Part shown: piece after piece, positions 1-5,258 of the stretch
Layout of the letters: every line of letters starts with the position of its first letter
How positions within the stretch are numbered: the first letter of the stretch is position 1
Source of the DNA: Planctomycetia bacterium
GTDB taxonomy: Bacteria > Planctomycetota > UBA1135 > GCA-002686595
NCBI GenBank assembly: GCA_005778045.1
Contig: SXKQ01000017.1
Coordinates: 1-8,464, forward strand
Direction: 5' to 3'
DNA: 8,464 bases
Made by a program: the position numbers and the translations under genes
Notes under the pieces: model-generated
Told to the model about the DNA's origin: nothing
Seen by the model: only the letters and a program-made list of their open reading frames with translations
The model's database searches: none

Positions 1-222
1 CGACACCGTCTGGCTGCCGCTGCGGACGAGGAAGGCCTTGTCCGTCGAGGCGGCCGTCGCGACGATCGTCTCCGCACCGCGCACGCCCGTGTTCGGATCG
101 ATGCCGTAGTTGGCGCCGCGCAGGTTGAGGCTCTTCGTCACCTCGACGCTCTCGGTGAACGTGCCCGCACCGACCTTGACGATGAAGCCCGTCGAGGCGG
201 CATTCTGTTTACCCGGCTCCAA
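1..222 (-). CDS. Partial surface/beta-helix-type protein, N-terminus abnormal
   Basis: The minus strand read from about 204 down to 1 is clearly protein-like: NAASTGFIVKVGAGTFTESV, then a segment with SLNLRGANYGIDP and AETIVATAAS, ending FLVRSGSQTVS at the window edge. This pattern (AGTFTESV, then LRGANYGI) is what the first coils of right-handed parallel beta-helix (pectate-lyase-like) secreted proteins look like. Members normally have a signal peptide and a 'tIQaAI' strand just before NAAS. Here neither is present. The frame stays open upstream but reads an unrelated proline-rich stretch (LFSVPGSPLEPGKQ) through a less GC-rich block into the neighbouring gene. The start I give is a TTG at 222 behind a weak GGAAG, and it is only a guess. 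The gene may be truncated, or the join may be an assembly or recombination joint. The C-terminus lies outside the window. Probably a cell-surface or exported protein. Confidence 0.5.
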   Translation of the reverse strand, partial: MEPGKQNAASTGFIVKVGAGTFTESVEVTKSLNLRGANYGIDPNTGVRGAETIVATAASTDKAFLVRSGSQTVS

Positions 223-239
223 GGGGCTTCCCGGAACAG
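205..239. repeat. Imperfect inverted repeat beside the truncated beta-helix gene
   Basis: CTGTT at 205-209 pairs with AACAG at 235-239. Inside it, CCGG at 213-216 pairs with CCGG at 231-234, leaving a loop of 14 bases. The hairpin sits exactly where recognisable beta-helix coding begins (204 and below) and at one end of a block (about 205-334) that is visibly less GC-rich than its surroundings. It could be a REP-like intergenic element or the end of a small non-autonomous insertion. No second copy is visible in this window. Confidence 0.3.
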
Positions 240-324
240 AGAACAGGCCAGCGTTGAGAATTTGCGCCGGGGTGGTCGGATCCCGCCATGGGGAAAATGG
301 CGAAAATTGGGGCTTTGAAGGAAA

Positions 325-349
325 CCTTCCCAGATCAGGGTCGGGAAAG
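325..349 (-). terminator. Weak hairpin over the stop of the membrane-protein gene
   Basis: On the minus strand CTTTCCC (349-343) can pair with GGGAAGG (331-325), seven pairs with one G-T, around an 11-base loop that contains the TGA stop of the membrane-protein gene. It is followed by TTTCCTTC, a poor T tract. It may act as a transcription terminator for that gene, but the loop is long and the tail weak. Confidence 0.22.
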
Positions 350-1000
350 AACTTCCGAGCGCACCCGGCGCCACGCGAGCCACCCCAAGGCCGTCAAAAC
401 TGCCACGCTGGCGACCAAGACGAGGGGGTTGGTCACCAGCGACTCCCACTGGGAGCCCAAAAACACCGCCACGGCGGCATAGGTGAGCACCGCCGCGCCC
501 GCGCCCGCGCCTACGGAAATGAAGGTTCCTAGGCGGCTCAAGCCCACCAGGCGTCCGACCAGGGTTCCCGTGACGGCGCCCGAGCCGGGAATGGGCAGGA
601 ACACGAGTACCGCGATGCCCCAGAAGGCCAGCCTGCGCAGGCCCGGGTACTGGCGCAGGGTGTCGCCGGCTCGCCCGTGAGCCTCGGCGAGCGCGCGTCC
701 CGCGAGCGGCAGCCGCTCGAAGCTCGCGATGCCCGTCAACAATGCGGACGAGACCCACAGGTCGATGGTCCAAGCTATCAACCCGAGTTCCCAAGGATTG
801 AACCGGGTCTGGGACAGGTTGCCGCCAAAGATCGCGAGCTTGGACAGGAACACGGCCGTCGCGGCCACCGTCAGCTCGCCGAGCGCGGCCCAGCCGTGGA
901 GCACGGCATAGGTCACGATCCCGCCCAAGCTGGCGGAGACCACGCCGAGCGCCGTGAGCCGGAAGCGGACGAGGTCCTTCGCCGTATCCGGGGTCTCCAT
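335..1000 (-). CDS. Small multi-drug export-type integral membrane protein
   Basis: A 221-residue protein with about six hydrophobic segments: roughly residues 15-35, 40-60, 70-93, 124-149, 157-182 and 188-210. The signature is PIPGSGAVTG at 136-145 inside the fourth segment, preceded by FWGIAVLVFL and followed by a Gly/Ala-rich helix. I recognise this pattern from the 'putative small multi-drug export protein' family (Sm_multidrug_ex, COG2426), whose members are inner-membrane proteins with no firmly proven substrate, so export is a family label only. The start is the ATG at 1000. The open frame continues far upstream, but that translation is low-complexity Arg/Ala-rich and overlaps real plus-strand genes. 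No Shine-Dalgarno is visible. A TACCCT box lies eight bases before the ATG, which would suit a leaderless transcript. The gene is divergent from the GDPD-like gene with a 258-bp gap. Confidence 0.72.
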   Translation of the reverse strand: METPDTAKDLVRFRLTALGVVSASLGGIVTYAVLHGWAALGELTVAATAVFLSKLAIFGGNLSQTRFNPWELGLIAWTIDLWVSSALLTGIASFERLPLAGRALAEAHGRAGDTLRQYPGLRRLAFWGIAVLVFLPIPGSGAVTGTLVGRLVGLSRLGTFISVGAGAGAAVLTYAAVAVFLGSQWESLVTNPLVLVASVAVLTALGWLAWRRVRSEVLSRP

Positions 1001-1008
1001 GGCGAGGG

Positions 1009-1014
1009 AGGGTA
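1009..1014 (-). promoter_or_regulatory. Possible -10 box for a leaderless membrane-protein transcript
   Basis: The minus strand reads TACCCT at 1014-1009, eight bases before the ATG at 1000. Transcription would start at or within a base or two of the start codon, which fits the absence of a ribosome binding site. I see no convincing -35 box. Confidence 0.22.
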
Positions 1015-1237
1015 CGGGCTGGGCGGGGCACTTGCACCTGTTCGAGCCGCTCCGGTGCCCCACGCCGGTTCGCGCACGGTCGGACCGCGCGCGCGAGGCG
1101 CTCGAAGCGGTCGTCGGGGCGGCGCCCAGGCCCGTTCGGAGCCAGGATCCGCGGGATTCCGAGCGCGGTTCGACGTGCGGCGCACGGTCGCTCGCGGCGG
1201 TGCCGGAGGGGACGTACGGCGTGAGGGGCCGAGCCGC

Positions 1238-1246
1238 TGCTACGCT
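1238..1246 (+). promoter_or_regulatory. Extended -10 promoter element before the GDPD-like gene
   Basis: TGCTACGCT matches the extended -10 form TGnTAnnnT, with the hexamer at 1241-1246. The expected start point is near 1253, about six bases before the ATG at 1259, so the mRNA would be nearly leaderless. The same TGnTAnnnT form occurs before the toroid gene (4070) and the secreted HYR gene (7639). No good -35 is seen. Confidence 0.33.
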
Positions 1247-1258
1247 GCCCGTTTGGAG

Positions 1259-2743
1259 ATGGGGAAGGGAGCCGAACGGTCGGGTGGGGCGCAGGAAGCC
1301 GGTCCGCCGTGGGTGTTCGGGCTGCGCGGGGCGCCGCGCGAGGCTCCGGAGAACACCAAGGCCAGCCTGCGGCGCGCGCTCGGGCTCGGCCTCGATGGGC
1401 TCAGCCTCGACGTGCGCCGCGCGGGCGGGAGCGAGCTCGTCCTGTGCGCTGACGCGACGCTCGACCGCACCAGCGACGGGCACGGTCTGCTCGCCGACCA
1501 CGCGCCGCGCGAGCTGGCGGCGCTCGACGCCGGAGCCTGGTTTTCCCCTCGTTTTGCCGGAGAAAAGCTGCTGTTTCTCGAAGAAGCCCTCGCCCTGCGC
1601 GGGCGCGGCGAGGCCTCGGCCTACCTGCTCGTGCTGCGCGAGCCCGAGACGCTGCCGCAGCTCGCCCGACAGCTCGCGGAGCGAGCTCGCAAGCTGTCCG
1701 TGCGCGTGCTGTCGGACCACCGCCGCGCGTGCCTCGAGGCGCGCGACCTCGGGCTCTCGCCCCTGTACTCCGCGCGCACGCTCGGCGAGGACGTGCGTCG
1801 CTGGGCCGCGGAGGAGCGCATCGCGGCCGTCGGCGCCCGCTGGCGCGAGTGGGAGAGCCCGCTCGGGCGGGCCGAGTGGCCCTGCGAGCGCGTCGCGGTC
1901 GACATCGACGATCCCGAGCAGCTGCTCGCGGCCTGTCGTCGGCCGATCCACGCGCTGGTGACGACCGAGCCGCGGCGCGCGCTCGCGATCCGCGAGCTGG
2001 TGCGGCTCGCGCCCTCCGATCGCGGCGCCTATCCGCTGCAGGTGGACGAGCTCGGCGTCGATCCCGGGCACGCGCTCGGTGGCGAGGGCGAGTGGTGCGG
2101 TCGCTGGCGGCCCGAGGTCCGCGTGCGCAATCCCTTCGAGTGCGCCGTTTCCGTCGAGCTTTCCTGCGAGATCCGGCGCGGCGCGTTCGAGTGCCGCGAG
2201 CTGCCCGAGCGCTTCGAGCTCGCGCCCGGCGAGACGCGCGCGTTCACGTTCTCCCTCGTCGGTGGCTCGTGGTCGCCGGGCGGCGACCCGCTGCTCTTCG
2301 CGCGCTTTCGAGCGGCGGACGCGAACGCGCGCGAGCTCGCGACGCTCGACGCTCCGCTGCGTCGGGTGCGGCACGTGCAGGCGCTCGAGGCGCCCCTGCG
2401 GCTCGTGCTCCTGCGCGAGTCGCCTGGAGATCCGCCCGCCAGCGTCACCGTGCGAAGGCGCCGCAACGAGCTGCTCGTCGCGCTCGAGTCCGCCGGCGAT
2501 CTCGCGCAGCCCAAGCTCGTCGTGTATCTGGACGGCGAGTTCCACCTCGGCGTGAAGGGCCTGCGCCTCGCGCTGCCGCCGGGGTTCAGCCAACGGCCGG
2601 AGGGGCTCCCGTTCTCGGTCGGGATCGAGGGGCTGCGCGCCACGCGCCGCGGTCCGCGCACGGTCGTGCGACGCTGGGCGGGCGGGCTGCCCGACACGCT
2701 CGCCGGCGGGGATGCGGGGCGCCTGCTGCTCGCCCGTGTCTAG
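1259..2743 (+). CDS. GDPD-like pseudoenzyme with unknown C-terminal region
   Basis: A 494-residue protein. Residues 18-255 follow the glycerophosphodiester phosphodiesterase TIM-barrel pattern: RGAPREAPENT (23-33), LDGLSLDVR (45-53), ADATLDRTSDGHG (64-76), LDAGAWF (89-95), FLEEAL (106-111), and near the end of the barrel DIDDPEQL followed by ALVTTEPRRAL. In active enzymes the first motif is HRG, the second E-x-D and the third HD. Here they read L22-RG, S49-L-D51 and A64-D65, and the later 'IEiK' strand reads LLVLRE. Both catalytic histidines and two metal-binding glutamates are therefore gone, and hydrolysis of glycerophosphodiesters is unlikely. Residues from about 260 to the end form an unrecognised region rich in predicted beta strands (for example PKLVVYLDGEFHLGVKGL), perhaps one or two beta sandwiches. 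There is no signal peptide, so it is probably cytosolic. The ATG at 1259 has only an abutting GGAG and sits just after a promoter-like box. The coding is uninterrupted, which argues against simple decay. Confidence 0.8.
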   Translation: MGKGAERSGGAQEAGPPWVFGLRGAPREAPENTKASLRRALGLGLDGLSLDVRRAGGSELVLCADATLDRTSDGHGLLADHAPRELAALDAGAWFSPRFAGEKLLFLEEALALRGRGEASAYLLVLREPETLPQLARQLAERARKLSVRVLSDHRRACLEARDLGLSPLYSARTLGEDVRRWAAEERIAAVGARWREWESPLGRAEWPCERVAVDIDDPEQLLAACRRPIHALVTTEPRRALAIRELVRLAPSDRGAYPLQVDELGVDPGHALGGEGEWCGRWRPEVRVRNPFECAVSVELSCEIRRGAFECRELPERFELAPGETRAFTFSLVGGSWSPGGDPLLFARFRAADANARELATLDAPLRRVRHVQALEAPLRLVLLRESPGDPPASVTVRRRRNELLVALESAGDLAQPKLVVYLDGEFHLGVKGLRLALPPGFSQRPEGLPFSVGIEGLRATRRGPRTVVRRWAGGLPDTLAGGDAGRLLLARV

Positions 2744-2825
2744 CGCAGCGGTGGGAAACGCCGGTCGAGCCGAACCTCGGTGTTGCGCCCCGAGCCCGCG
2801 GCTGTTCGAGTGTTCCACCTCGGGT

Positions 2826-2923
2826 GGGAGCGGATCGGTGCTGGTGTGCCGCCCGGTCTTCAAAGCCGGTCGAACCTCGTGAACAGCGGGGTTGGTGGGT
2901 TCGATTCCCATGCGCTCCCGCCA
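2826..2923 (+). tRNA. selC: tRNA-Sec (UCA anticodon), selC
   Basis: All hallmarks of bacterial selenocysteine tRNA are visible. The acceptor GGGAGCG (2826-2832) pairs with CGCTCCC (2913-2919), followed by G73 and an encoded CCA (2921-2923). The D stem has six pairs, CGGTGC (2836-2841) with GTGCCG (2846-2851), around a four-base loop TGGT. The anticodon stem CCGGT/GCCGG encloses CTTCAAA, with the anticodon TCA at 2860-2862. The long variable arm has seven pairs, AACCTCG with CGGGGTT, one of them G-T. The T arm is TGGG-TTCGATT-CCCA (2896-2910) with an extra G-T pair. The expected eighth acceptor pair is a G-G mismatch (2833/2912). The tRNA is charged with serine, converted to selenocysteine by SelA and delivered to UGA by SelB. 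Neither partner gene is in the window. It lies 82 bases after the GDPD-like stop. Confidence 0.93.
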
Positions 2924-3013
2924 ACCCGTTGCGGAGGTCGTTCCGACGCGCGCGTCCCTTGGCGCGGCGGCGGTCGACGGATCGGAACCGCGAGGCGCTG
3001 AAGTGCCCCGTAA

Positions 3014-3512
3014 CTGAGCTCGACCTGGCCCGCGCCCGCGAGCGCCGAGCAGCGTGCCTGCGACGGGGATGTCGCGAGCTACTGCACGCTTGGTACGTCG
3101 AGTGCGGGCTGCGTGGCAGCCCTGACCGCGACGGGACTGCCGAGCGCCGGCCTGCCGTCGGGGTTCGTGCTGAGCGCGGGCGGCGTCGACGTGCGGCGCA
3201 GCGCGCTGTTTCTTCACGGTCGCACGGCCACCGCGCTGCCGTTCGGGAGCGGCGGCTCGAGCTGGCTGTGCGTGGCCGCGCCGCTGCGACGTGCGCCGCG
3301 GCTCGACTCCGGCGGCAGCGCGGGCGCGTGCGATGGCAGCCTCGCGCTCGACTTCAACGCGCTGCTGGCGGCGAACCCCGCGGCACTGGGCGCTCCGCTC
3401 GTCGCGGGGCTGTCGTGCCGCGCCCAAGCGTGGCTGCGCGATCCACAGGCGTCCCCGAACCGTCGACTGAGCGTGGGACTCAGCTTTGTGCTGTGCCAAC
3501 CCGGCGCGACCG
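3014..3512 (+). pseudogene. 5'-truncated secreted Cys-rich-domain gene remnant
   Basis: In frame from a TAA stop at 3011 the sequence reads SSTWPAPASA, EQRACDGDVASYCTLGTSS, AGC, then WLCVAAP, ACDGSLALDFNALLAANPAAL, AQAWLRDP and LSFVLCQP. This aligns closely with the intact secreted protein at 7718 (CCTGNVSTYCTAGTS, YLCVAPP, NGQLAVDFNAWRTANPTAL, AQGWYRDP, LLFTLC). The PAPASA-EQ segment looks like the end of a signal peptide, but the preceding TAA removes the hydrophobic core and no ATG exists in frame. The only in-frame starts are a CTG at 3014 and a GTG at 3113 inside the domain. At the 3' end the domain runs directly, out of frame, into an FGE-like fragment; this reading frame itself continues to a TGA at 3563-3565. 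I infer a dead gene left by a deletion. Expression of a short internal product cannot be excluded. Confidence 0.68.
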
Positions 3513-3974
3513 GCCCTCGGGCGCGTGACCGCGGGCTACGAGTACCGCCTGCCGACCGAGGCTGAGTGGGAGCACGCCTGCCGCGCGGGAACAGCGATCG
3601 AGTTCAGCGTGGGGCTTGCGCTCGAGTGCCCGGATACGGCCTTCCCGCCGTCCGATCACTCGGCCACGAGCTTCCTTCGCACGACCACGGCGCCGGTGGC
3701 GAGCTTCGCGCCGAATCCGTGGGGCCTCCACGACATGCACGGCAACGTGTTCGAGTGGTGCCTCGACTCCTTCGCCGCCTATCCGGCGAGCGCGGTCGTC
3801 GATCCCTTCGTGAGCGGCGGCACCTACCGCGTGATCCGCGGCGGATTCTGGGGTGCAGCTTCGCGCTACTGCCGCTCCGCCGCGCGGGCCTTCTACCAGC
3901 CCGGCCTCGTCGACTCAGGCCGTGGCTTGCGCGTCGTGCTCGCGCCCGTGCTCGCGCCCGTGCGCGTGCCCTGA
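3486..3974 (+). pseudogene. C-terminal half of an FGE/SUMF1-type gene
   Basis: The frame reads YEYRLPTEAEWEHACRAGT (residues 18-36 counted from a TTG at 3486), WGLHDMHGNVFEW (79-91), YRVIRGGFWG (114-123), YCRSAARA and GLRVVLAP, ending VLAPVRVP. These are the classic C-terminal motifs of the formylglycine-generating enzyme (sulfatase-modifying factor) domain: LPTEAEWE, GNVxEW, RGGsW and G-R. The N-terminal half, usually 100 or more residues starting with a 'F-MG' strand, is absent. The frame is closed by a TGA at 3468-3470 just upstream, and upstream coding belongs to the Cys-rich remnant in another frame. Many family members are structural or lectin-like, so a catalytic role was uncertain even when intact. 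The last 36 coding bases are three near-copies of a 12-mer beginning GTGCTCGCGCCC. Probably not functional, although the half itself has no internal stop. Confidence 0.7.
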
Positions 3975-3998
3975 GCGCACTGCGAGCGTGCCACCCGA

Positions 3999-4018
3999 GG
4001 GAATTTTCTTCCCGTTTT
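3999..4018 (+). terminator. Short T-tailed hairpin after the FGE remnant
   Basis: GGGAA (3999-4003) pairs with TTCCC (4009-4013) around the loop TTTTC, followed by GTTTT. It lies 25 bases after the FGE-frame stop and before the promoter of the polysaccharide genes. The stem is only five pairs, so this is a plausible but weak intrinsic terminator. Confidence 0.38.
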
Positions 4019-4069
4019 CGGATCGCCGCGCGCGCGTTCGCGCGGGCGAACGATCGGCTTGGACCAGCG

Positions 4070-4078
4070 TGGTAGTCT
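4070..4078 (+). promoter_or_regulatory. Extended -10 promoter element of the polysaccharide operon
   Basis: TGGTAGTCT matches TGnTAnnnT, with the hexamer TAGTCT at 4073-4078. The surrounding GCGTGGTAG is shared exactly with the box before the secreted HYR gene at 7639. Transcription would start near 4085, giving a leader of about 130 bases before the toroid gene. TTGGAC at 4059-4064 is too close to serve as a -35. Confidence 0.33.
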
Positions 4079-4103
4079 GCAGTCTCCGCAGGCCTCGGAC
4101 GCC

Positions 4104-4193
4104 ATGTCGCGCATTCGCCCTGAATTCTCCGCCCAGCCCGCCGTCGCTCCGAGCCGCTCGGAGCGCGACGCGCTCGGGATTGGGGCCCGCTGA
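4104..4193 (+). CDS. Possible 29-residue leader ORF upstream of the toroid gene
   Basis: ATG at 4104 opens a 29-codon frame reading MSRIRPEFSAQPAVAPSRSE and ending GIGAR-TGA. It begins about 19 bases after the predicted transcription start and ends 21 bases before the toroid ATG, in the same frame. It has no visible Shine-Dalgarno and no recognisable function. It may be a translated leader that couples to the next gene, an older N-terminus of that gene separated by a stop, or chance. Confidence 0.22.
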   Translation: MSRIRPEFSAQPAVAPSRSERDALGIGAR

Positions 4194-4214
4194 GGCCGAA
4201 GAAGCGCTCCCGCC

Positions 4215-5258
4215 ATGCGCCAAGAATCCCCCCAGCGCCGCAGCGTGCCGGAGAGTGCCGCGAGCCTCTCCGCGCGTTCGTGGGCGTGGCTCGCGGACTC
4301 CGGGCTGCGCGATGGGAGCGGGCGCGTGCTCTCGTGGCTCAACCCGGCGCATCCGGGCTACGTGTATCCCGAGATCATGGGCTACTACGCGAGCCTGTGC
4401 GCCGAGCGCGCGCGGCACACGGGGTGTGAGCGCTGGCTCGAGTTCGGCGTGCAGGTCGGCAGCGCGATCGTGGGGGAGCTCACTCCGCGTGGCGCGCTCT
4501 CGCGCGCGGGCATCGAATACGCGTTCGACACGGCGATCGGCCTGCACGGGCTGCTGCGCGTGCAGCGGATCGAGGGCAGCCAGCGCTTCGTCGACGCGGC
4601 GCAGCGCATGACCGACTTCCTCGTCGCGGGCCTCGCCGAGCGCGAGGTCTCGTGGCGCGACGGACGGCCGGTGCGCGACCACGACAGCTGGTCGCACTCG
4701 TTCGGCGCGTCGGCGATCAAGGTCCCGATGGCGCTCGAGACCGCGGGCGTCGCGCTCGGTCGCAAGGATGCGCTCGAGTTGGCCGCACGCGTGCGCGAGC
4801 AGGGCGTCGCGGCCTCCTGGCGCGACGGCGCCTTCCGCATCAACGGCGAGCGGCGCTGGGTCTACCTGCACGCGCACTGCTACGCGACCGAGGGCCTCCT
4901 CTTCGCCTCGCGCGCCGCGAGCGCGCTGCCGGCTCAGGTGCGCGAGTCCGCGGAGTTCCTCGCGCGCGTCCAGTCCGCCGACGGTGGCCTGCCGTGCTGG
5001 CACGAGCGGCCCGACGTCGAAGTCGTCTCGCACGCCGACGCGAGCTCGCAGGCCGTGCGCATTTGGTCGGCGGTCTCGCGCGAGCGCTATGCGGCGCCCA
5101 TCGAGCGCGCGCTCGGCTTCCTGCGTTCGATCGAGGCCGCGGGCGGCGGCCTGCGCTACAAGCGCGGCAGCGACGACCTCAACTCGTGGGCGACGATCTT
5201 CGGCGCGCAAGCCGATCAGTGGCAGCGGGACGGGGCCGAGCCCGAATGGCTGCTCTGA
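4215..5258 (+). CDS. Alpha/alpha-toroid-like protein of a polysaccharide operon
   Basis: A 347-residue protein without a signal peptide. It is built of paired helices with recurring aromatic and Gly-rich turns: SWLNPAHPGYVYPEIMGYY at 40-58, then AFDTAIGLHGLLRV, SHSFGASAIKVPMALE, WVYLHAHCYATEGLLFASR, SADGGLPCWH, DASSQAVRIW and a C-terminal LRYKRGSDDLNSWATIFGAQ. This resembles the (alpha/alpha)6 toroids of sugar-modifying enzymes (GH88, epimerase and uronyl-epimerase folds) and of terpene-cyclase-like repeats, but I cannot assign a reaction. The 'YPEI-GYY' motif reminds me of uncharacterised proteins in exopolysaccharide loci; that is recall, not a search. It overlaps wecB by 13 bases, so the two are probably co-translated. 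A role in making or trimming the glycan, or in handling its precursor, is inferred from context. The ATG at 4215 has only a weak GAAGAAG upstream; the next in-frame ATG upstream (4104) is cut off by TGA. Confidence 0.75.
   Translation: MRQESPQRRSVPESAASLSARSWAWLADSGLRDGSGRVLSWLNPAHPGYVYPEIMGYYASLCAERARHTGCERWLEFGVQVGSAIVGELTPRGALSRAGIEYAFDTAIGLHGLLRVQRIEGSQRFVDAAQRMTDFLVAGLAEREVSWRDGRPVRDHDSWSHSFGASAIKVPMALETAGVALGRKDALELAARVREQGVAASWRDGAFRINGERRWVYLHAHCYATEGLLFASRAASALPAQVRESAEFLARVQSADGGLPCWHERPDVEVVSHADASSQAVRIWSAVSRERYAAPIERALGFLRSIEAAGGGLRYKRGSDDLNSWATIFGAQADQWQRDGAEPEWLL

Noticed and set aside
2789..2824. Stem CCCGAG/CTCGGG just before selC
   Set aside because: Six pairs with a 24-base loop and no T tail; not convincing as a terminator or processing site.
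2871..2923. Search for a phage or island attachment-site duplicate of the selC 3' end
   Set aside because: I found no second copy of the tRNA 3' sequence in the window, and no integrase gene, so no island can be claimed here.
2586..2924. Minus-strand frame translating as MAGAHGNRTHQPRCSRGS
   Set aside because: This is the translated antisense of the tRNA-Sec gene, a common false protein.
335..3499. A 1054-codon open frame on the minus strand spanning most of the left half
   Set aside because: Only its last 221 codons look like a protein. The rest is Arg/Ala/Glu-rich low-complexity translation antisense to the GDPD-like gene, selC and the pseudogenes, typical of long spurious frames in high-GC DNA.
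3936..3971. Three 12-bp near-repeats at the end of the FGE fragment as a functional repeat
   Set aside because: They encode the low-complexity tail VLAPVLAPVRVP, and slippage is a sufficient explanation.
4191..4193. Selenocysteine codon in an extended toroid protein
   Set aside because: No SECIS-like stem-loop and no Cys/Sec redox motif around it; reported only as a low-interest finding.
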